64,000 bases of DNA, from positions 124,001 to 188,000 of the forward strand of contig NZ_JAIVKN010000002.1 in the NCBI RefSeq assembly GCF_020524025.1, in the 5' to 3' direction. Position 1 is the first letter of the stretch, and every line of letters begins with the position of its first letter. The position numbers and the translations under genes are program-made. Under the pieces are notes generated by a model, which saw only the letters and a list, made by a program, of their open reading frames with translations, did not search any database and was not told the origin of the DNA. Shown here piece by piece: positions 59,320 through 64,000 of the stretch. The DNA is from Halobacillus litoralis. GTDB taxonomy: Bacteria; Bacillota; Bacilli; Bacillales; Halobacillaceae.

Positions 59320-61836
59320 CTATTTCCCGTGGCAATTTTTATATTTCTTCCCGCTTCCGCAAGGACAAGGATCATTGCGGCCGACGGTATCTTTTCTGAC
59401 GTACGGGGATTTTTTCTTGTTTTCTTTACTTTCTTCTCCACTGCCGGAGACAGCTTTCGCTCCCTGAGCGACTTCCTGGCGCTGGAGGTTGCTGCGAATC
59501 TGCGCTTTCATGACATAACGGGAAACTTCTTCATCGATGTTTGCCACCATTTGTTCAAACATACGGAAGCCTTCAAAGTTATATTCACGAAGCGGATCAT
59601 TCTGACCATACGCACGCAGGTGAATCCCTTGACGCAGCTGATCCATCTGGTCAATGTGGTCCATCCACTTCTGGTCAACGGTACGAAGAAGGATGACTTT
59701 TTCAAACTCACGCATCTGTTCTTCTGTCAGCTCTTCTTCTTTCTCATCGTAACGCATTTTGACTTTCTCAAGAATCAACTCCTGCATTTCTTCAGGGTCT
59801 TTTCCTTTTAAGTCATTAACGGTGACGTCACCTTCTTGAAGCAGGTTCGCACGCACATATTCAACAATGCTCTCAAGCTCCCAGTTTTCTTCTTCTTCAT
59901 CACTTGTATGAACGCCCACAGTCTGGGAAACTGTCCGTTCAATCATCTGTTCAATGATATCGCGGAGATTTTCCGACGTAAGAACATCGTAACGCTGCTT
60001 ATAAATGACTTCACGCTGCTGGCGTAGAACGTCATCATAAGAAAGAACAGTCTTACGAGCGTCAAAGTTGTTACCTTCGACACGTTTTTGAGCAGACTCA
60101 ACAGCACGAGAGATCATTTTACTTTCAATCGGCTGAGAATCATCCATCCCTAAACGGTCCATCATCGAGCGTATATTATCTGATGCGAAACGACGCATCA
60201 GTTCATCATCCGTTGCCAGATAGAATTGAGACATACCCGGGTCACCCTGACGACCGGCACGACCACGAAGCTGGTTATCGATCCGGCGGGACTCATGTCG
60301 CTCTGTACCAAGGACGGCAAGACCGCCAACTTCTTTCACGCCATCTCCAAGTTTAATATCTGTACCACGACCAGCCATGTTGGTAGCGATGGTAACGGCT
60401 CCTTTTTGACCGGCATTCTCAATAATTTCCGCTTCACGGAAGTGATTTTTCGCGTTCAATACATTGTGAGGCACGCGTGCTTTTGTTAAATAGCGGGAGA
60501 TAATTTCAGACGTTTCAACCGCTACTGTACCAACAAGCACAGGCTGTCCTTTTTCATGACGCTCTTTAATATCTTCAACTACGGCTTTGAACTTGCCATC
60601 CATCGTTTTGTAAACAAGGTCCGGTTTATCATCACGTGCAATGTCACGGTTGGTCGGGATGACCACGACACGCATATTATAGATGTTCAAGAATTCTTCT
60701 TCCTCGGTTTTCGCTGTACCTGTCATACCGGACAGCTTCTCGTACATACGGAAAAGGTTCTGGAACGTAATCGATGCAAGCGTCATGCTTTCATTCTGAA
60801 TCTCCAGTCCCTCTTTTGCTTCAATAGCCTGGTGGAGACCATCGCTGTAACGGCGGCCTTTCATCAGACGGCCGGTAAACTGGTCAACGATGACAACTTC
60901 TCCATCTTCCACAACATAGTCAGTATCACGCTGCATAGACGTATGTGCTTTTAACGCCTGGTTAATGTGGTGAATTAACGACACATTGGAAAGATCGAAT
61001 AAGTTTTCAATTTTGAAAAAGCGTTCCGCTTTATTAATGCCTTCTTCTGTCAGCTGGACATTTTTCGTTTTTTCATCGTACGTATAGTCCTCTTCATGAG
61101 CAAGCAGACGAACAAAGGAGTTCGCTCCAACATATAGATCCGCTGATTTAGCCGCTGAACCTGAAATAATTAGAGGTGTACGTGCTTCATCGATAAGAAT
61201 GGAGTCCACCTCATCAATGATGGCATAATGCAGCGGACGCTGAACCATTTGTTCCTTATACAGCACCATGTTGTCACGAAGATAATCGAAACCGAATTCG
61301 TTATTCGTTCCATAAGTGATGTCAGCTGCATAGGCTTCACGTTTTTCCTCTTTGGACATCCCATTAGAGTTTAATCCAACGGTCAGTCCAAGGAATTGGA
61401 ACAACTCGCCCATTTCGGTCGCATCACGGCTCGCCAAATAATCGTTGACCGTGATGATGTGGACGCCTTTTCCTGTGATGGCGTTTAAATAAGCAGGCAT
61501 GGTGGAGGCAAGAGTTTTACCTTCACCGGTTTTCATTTCTGCAATATTGCCTTCGTGGAGGGCAATCGCACCAAGGAGCTGCACAGGGAATGGACGCATG
61601 TTTAACACACGTTTAGAAGCTTCACGGACAACCGCAAAAGCTTCCACTAACATATCATCTAACGTTTCGCCTTTTTGATAGCGTTCTTTAAACTCTTCGG
61701 TCTTATTCTTTAGTTCTTCATCTGATAACTTTTCTATTTGTGATTCCATCGCTTCAATGTCATCCGCGATTTTTTCCAATCGCTTCAATTGACGGGTGTT
61801 TCCATCGCCAAATATTTTCTTTAAAGTTCCAAGCAT
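59320..61836 (-). CDS. secA: Preprotein translocase ATPase SecA
   Basis: SecA (838 aa) drives export through SecYEG. Walker A '[19 protein letters not shown]' near residue 100, Walker B '[20 protein letters not shown]', helicase motif '[18 protein letters not shown]' and the C-terminal zinc motif '[14 protein letters not shown]' that binds SecB-like factors or ribosomes are visible. The linker before the zinc motif is rich in S, G, E and K. The order hpf-secA-prfB is conserved in Bacillus. Confidence 0.98.
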   Translation of the reverse strand: MLGTLKKIFGDGNTRQLKRLEKIADDIEAMESQIEKLSDEELKNKTEEFKERYQKGETLDDMLVEAFAVVREASKRVLNMRPFPVQLLGAIALHEGNIAEMKTGEGKTLASTMPAYLNAITGKGVHIITVNDYLASRDATEMGELFQFLGLTVGLNSNGMSKEEKREAYAADITYGTNNEFGFDYLRDNMVLYKEQMVQRPLHYAIIDEVDSILIDEARTPLIISGSAAKSADLYVGANSFVRLLAHEEDYTYDEKTKNVQLTEEGINKAERFFKIENLFDLSNVSLIHHINQALKAHTSMQRDTDYVVEDGEVVIVDQFTGRLMKGRRYSDGLHQAIEAKEGLEIQNESMTLASITFQNLFRMYEKLSGMTGTAKTEEEEFLNIYNMRVVVIPTNRDIARDDKPDLVYKTMDGKFKAVVEDIKERHEKGQPVLVGTVAVETSEIISRYLTKARVPHNVLNAKNHFREAEIIENAGQKGAVTIATNMAGRGTDIKLGDGVKEVGGLAVLGTERHESRRIDNQLRGRAGRQGDPGMSQFYLATDDELMRRFASDNIRSMMDRLGMDDSQPIESKMISRAVESAQKRVEGNNFDARKTVLSYDDVLRQQREVIYKQRYDVLTSENLRDIIEQMIERTVSQTVGVHTSDEEEENWELESIVEYVRANLLQEGDVTVNDLKGKDPEEMQELILEKVKMRYDEKEEELTEEQMREFEKVILLRTVDQKWMDHIDQMDQLRQGIHLRAYGQNDPLREYNFEGFRMFEQMVANIDEEVSRYVMKAQIRSNLQRQEVAQGAKAVSGSGEESKENKKKSPYVRKDTVGRNDPCPCGSGKKYKNCHGK

Positions 61837-61955
61837 TGCAACCGCTCCTCTATTGATTTCCGATCTTCGGTTGAATAGTTTAATCCATGTATTATCATAA
61901 CACTAAGAGAAGCAGGCTGACAATAAAGGACGTAGGACAGAAGGCACCGGGGAGA

Positions 61956-62138
61956 TTATGTAGAAGGAGCTAAAGGGATGGACGGTTCTCTCATGGTGCT
62001 ATGAAGGGAATTGAGCTGTCGTTGATCTAAATCGATCAGGCGCTGATTTGTCGCTCCGATGATGTGAACGAGCTGCACTATCGTATCTTCCTGCTGTCTT
62101 AATCGCTGGTAAATATTGCTGCAGTCTTTACAAGTCAT
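61956..62138 (-). CDS. Small CxxC coiled-coil-like protein (60 aa)
   Basis: I do not recognise this protein. It begins MTCKDCSNIYQRLRQQEDTI with a CxxC pair at Cys3 and Cys6, then a heptad-like helix (to about residue 45) and a Pro/Ser-rich tail. A strong AGGAGGTGAACGT site precedes the ATG, so it is likely expressed. It lies 119 bp upstream of secA on the same strand and may share its transcript. The Cys pair could bind zinc by dimerisation or be a redox site. Confidence 0.72.
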   Translation of the reverse strand: MTCKDCSNIYQRLRQQEDTIVQLVHIIGATNQRLIDLDQRQLNSLHSTMREPSIPLAPST

Positions 62139-62473
62139 ACGTTCACCTCCTATATCTTCTTTTTATACTAGAGAAAACAGAAAAAAACGAATGACGAAAA
62201 AGGAAGTTTCGGGCAGGAAATGGATTGTAAATTTTAATTTTCGCCGAGGGAAATTTAAGTTTTCCATAGTGTTCTAATCTTATAAGATTAGTTTCCGAAC
62301 TTTTGAGTGAATGTATGAATAAGGACCTGCAGACCGATTTCTTTCAGCATGAAAATAAAGAGGCTCATAGTTTTCAGACACCACACTTAAAGTAAGATGA
62401 TTTTGCGTTTGAGAAGTGGGTATGTGGTGAGCTTCCTCAGGCTTTACGCCTTCAAACAAAGCAAAAAAAATAA
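62139..62473. other. Intergenic region upstream of the 60-aa gene
   Basis: About 330 bp without a gene. It contains a perfect 18-bp palindrome (62274-62291) and should hold the promoter for the 60-aa gene and secA; a TAGTAT box 12 bp before the ribosome site is a possible -10, but no clear -35 is seen. Confidence 0.5.
62274..62291. repeat. 18-bp perfect palindrome
   Basis: The sequence CTAATCTTATAAGATTAG is its own reverse complement. There is no T-run next to it, so it is more like an operator than a terminator. A related shorter palindrome (AATCT-TAT-AGATT) occurs at 63294-63306, on the other side of hpf. Confidence 0.7.
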
Positions 62474-62510
62474 AAAAAACACCTCTGCCGATGCAGAGGT
62501 GTTTTTTTCT
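62473..62510 (-). terminator. hpf terminator
   Basis: ACACCTCTGC pairs with GCAGAGGTGT around CGAT (stem within 62474-62508), with A-runs and T-runs on both sides. It directly follows the hpf stop. Confidence 0.92.
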
Positions 62511-62519
62511 ATTCCTTTA

Positions 62520-63074
62520 TCACGTTTCAATCAAGCCGTAACGGCCGTCGCGACGTTTATAAACAATGTTCGTTTCATCCGTATTCGCATTTGTAAAGAC
62601 GAAGAAGTTGTGACCTAACATATCCATTTGAAGGGCCGCTTCTTCACTGTCCATTGGTTTCAAGTCAAAGCGTTTTGTTTTTACAATTTGGACATCTGTA
62701 TCATCTTCTTTTGTTTGAACCTGCTGTGCCTCGCGTTCAAGCTCGGCAAATACATATTTCGGAGCACCCTCTTGTCGGAATCGGCGATTCACCTTCGTTT
62801 TATGCTTACGAATTTGACGTTCCAATTTATCTACCACAAGATCGATGGCAGCGTATAAATCTGTGTTGTGTTCCTCGGCACGAAGAAGTAGATTCTTCAT
62901 TGGAATAGTGACCTCGATTGTCTGCTCATCATTGTAAACACTTAAGTTAACGTGGACCTCAGAAGACGGCGGAGTGTCAAAGTAGCGTTCAAGCTTGCCC
63001 ACCTTTTTCTCCACATATTCTTTAATAGAATCCGTCACTTCCAGGTTTTCACCACGAATATTGTACTGTAGCAT
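62520..63074 (-). CDS. hpf: Ribosome hibernation promoting factor, long form
   Basis: Long HPF (184 aa; YvyD of B. subtilis) dimerises 70S ribosomes into inactive 100S particles in stationary phase and stress. The N-terminal domain (about 1-100) begins MLQYNIRGENLEVTDSIKEY and the C-terminal dimerisation domain (about 125-184) has 'IVKTKRFDLKPMDSEEAALQ' and 'GHNFFVFTNANT'. I use the ATG at 63074, 9 nt after AAGGAGG; the upstream frame to 63122 overlaps the promoter. Sigma-B and sigma-H promoters overlap upstream. Confidence 0.96.
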   Translation of the reverse strand: MLQYNIRGENLEVTDSIKEYVEKKVGKLERYFDTPPSSEVHVNLSVYNDEQTIEVTIPMKNLLLRAEEHNTDLYAAIDLVVDKLERQIRKHKTKVNRRFRQEGAPKYVFAELEREAQQVQTKEDDTDVQIVKTKRFDLKPMDSEEAALQMDMLGHNFFVFTNANTDETNIVYKRRDGRYGLIET

Positions 63075-63104
63075 TAGAAGTGTCCTCCTTTCATCTATGT
63101 GTAT

Positions 63105-63134
63105 ATATTCTATCATACCCACGGCCTTTCCTGC
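63105..63134 (-). promoter_or_regulatory. Sigma-H promoter of hpf
   Basis: On the minus strand GCAGGAAAG (63126-63134) and ATAGAATAT (63105-63113) are 12 bp apart. They match RNAGGAWWW and RNNGAATWW except for the last base of the first box. Confidence 0.75.
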
Positions 63135-63140
63135 ATAAAC
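63115..63140 (-). promoter_or_regulatory. Sigma-B promoter of hpf
   Basis: On the minus strand GTTTAT (63135-63140) and perfect GGGTAT (63115-63120) are 14 bp apart. This is the general-stress promoter form (GTTTAA-N12-14-GGGTAT). Confidence 0.78.
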
Positions 63141-63340
63141 TTTCTAAATATTTTGTCATTTTTGTGTCGGTAATTGTTGGAATTTGTCCCTTCAGAAAGA
63201 AAAGCAGGTGGAATAAGGAAAAATTCTTGTCGTTTCAGTGATCCTTGGCCCATCCTTTCTCATAACTTGAATCCATTTTATATGAACTTTTTTAATCTTA
63301 TAGATTTCAGGAATCAAATTCCAAATCTATGGTAGATAAG
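63141..63340. other. Intergenic stretch between hpf promoters and CWB2 terminator
   Basis: No gene is visible. It holds a small palindrome AATCT-TAT-AGATT at 63294-63306; otherwise I see nothing clear. Confidence 0.5.
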
Positions 63341-63377
63341 CCCAAAAAAGAGCCCAGGCAGCAGCCTGTGCTCTTTT
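63341..63377 (-). terminator. Terminator of the CWB2 gene
   Basis: AAAAGAGC (63346-63353) pairs with GCTCTTTT (63370-63377), extended by AGGC/GCCT, with a T-run on the minus strand. Confidence 0.88.
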
Positions 63378-63380
63378 GAG

Positions 63381-64000
63381 TCACTCATATATCGACCAAA
63401 TGTCTCTTACAACGCCTTCACCGACAGCAGCAGAACCTCCGAAGATTCTATAATAAGTGGTCTGCTTTTGTTCAAGATAGGATTTTATTGCCGGATTAAG
63501 GTGGTCTTTAGGTGTCAACAACAGTGGGTCCTCTACCGAAAAGACAGAACCAGCCAGTGCATCGGCAAAGTTTTTCCCGGTTGCCAGACTGACAGATTGG
63601 GCTTCCATATCAAAATACTCCACCACAGCAAGGGAAGTAGCATAACGATCTTTACCGGAGATACGATCAGCATCCGGCATCTGACGGAACACATCTTCAC
63701 TAATGACACCTGTACCGCCTACAACATAACTTTGGCTATAGTTGCTTAATGCCTCTTCTGTAGCTGCAGGCACCCTCTCTTTATCAGTCAAAAGAATAGG
63801 CATCGTTTGGCCGGCAGCCACAGGAGCTATAGAAAGCGCATCAGGGAAGTTCTTTCCATAGGCTACGACCGCTTTATTTGATGATGGCAGGGTTTCAGCG
63901 ATAGCCGCCGCTGTCTCGTAACGGTTCTTACCGGCTATACGATCAACAGAAAGGCTGAGCTCCTCTTTAAGGTAATCTTCCACATTCTGTGAAACCGCCC
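63381..64000 (-). CDS. CWB2 cell-wall-binding repeat protein, 5' end cut by window
   Basis: The C-terminal 206 residues are visible; the frame stays open to the end of the window, where it reads AVSQNVEDYLKEE, clearly inside a repeat. Cell wall binding 2 repeats are recognised by 'DRIAGKNRYETAAAIAE', 'YGKNFPDALSIAPVAAG', 'ILLTDKERVPAAT', 'VVGGTGVISE' and a second set 'DRISGKDRYATSLAV', 'ATGKNFADALAG'. Such repeats bind anionic wall polymers and anchor secreted enzymes or S-layer-like proteins. The catalytic or functional part would lie upstream, outside this window. Confidence 0.9.
   Translation of the reverse strand, partial: AVSQNVEDYLKEELSLSVDRIAGKNRYETAAAIAETLPSSNKAVVAYGKNFPDALSIAPVAAGQTMPILLTDKERVPAATEEALSNYSQSYVVGGTGVISEDVFRQMPDADRISGKDRYATSLAVVEYFDMEAQSVSLATGKNFADALAGSVFSVEDPLLLTPKDHLNPAIKSYLEQKQTTYYRIFGGSAAVGEGVVRDIWSIYE

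Overview
The window is a low-to-moderate GC Bacillaceae chromosome segment. The evidence is gene order that follows Bacillus subtilis for long stretches: cggR-gap-pgk-tpi-gpmI-eno; clpP; yvcI-rapZ-yvcK-whiA-crh; trxB-yvcD-his; hprK-lgt; uvrB-uvrA; minJ-ctpB-ftsE-cccB-yvjA; prfB-secA-hpf. AAGGAGG-type ribosome sites and frequent GTG/TTG starts agree. Acid-rich proteins, above all a nearly pure D/E/S/T/N/G linker in cytochrome CccB, point to a moderately halophilic member such as Halobacillus or Pontibacillus. The genus is inference. Nearly all genes lie on the minus strand; the exceptions are clpP, a SNF2 helicase and a HAD dehalogenase.

Layout. 1-0.9 kb: nitroreductase-like gene (cut by the window) and a DUF218 protein. 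1-8.3 kb: glycolytic operon led by the repressor gene cggR, with a clear CggR operator and sigma-A promoter. 8.3-9.2 kb: glutaredoxin-like gene, a small orphan gene and tRNA-Arg(CCG). 9.4-10.1 kb: clpP with a CtsR box on its promoter. 10.2-15.2 kb: crh, whiA, yvcK, rapZ, nudix gene, trxB. 15.25-15.6 kb: three tandem ~120-bp structured repeats. 15.6-23.2 kb: TPR gene and complete histidine operon hisZGDBHAF(IE). 23.4-28.3 kb: glycerol regulon glpP-glpF-glpK-glpD with two leader terminators suited to GlpP antitermination. 28.3-32.1 kb: hprK-lgt-yvoD-ppaX-yvoF, whose last gene overlaps glpP. 32.3-35.1 kb: yvlD, yvlB, bshB2, yojF. 35.2-40.2 kb: uvrB-uvrA behind a LexA-like box. 40.3-45.4 kb: prfC and the divergent SNF2/SWIM helicase. 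45.4-51.4 kb: accessory block (ctaA, DUF457-like, HAD, DJ-1/PfpI, Fur-box siderophore ATPase, GNAT, HExxH protein). 51.6-61.8 kb: minJ, ctpB, ftsE, cccB, yvjA, galU, prfB (programmed frameshift), secA. 61.9-64 kb: a 60-aa CxxC protein, hpf with overlapping sigma-B and sigma-H promoters, and a CWB2 cell-wall protein that runs off the end.

Carbon control is a shared theme. CggR senses glycolytic flux, Crh is a target of HprK, YvcK and RapZ act at the glycolysis/cell-wall junction, and GlpK carries the histidine phosphorylated by HPr. Most of the window is ordinary core genome. The best candidates for something new are the tandem covarying repeats at 15.25-15.6 kb, the loss of ftsX between ftsE and ctpB, the attenuator-like leader of prfC, and several small or orphan proteins. 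I see no phage, insertion sequence, CRISPR array or recognisable defence system.
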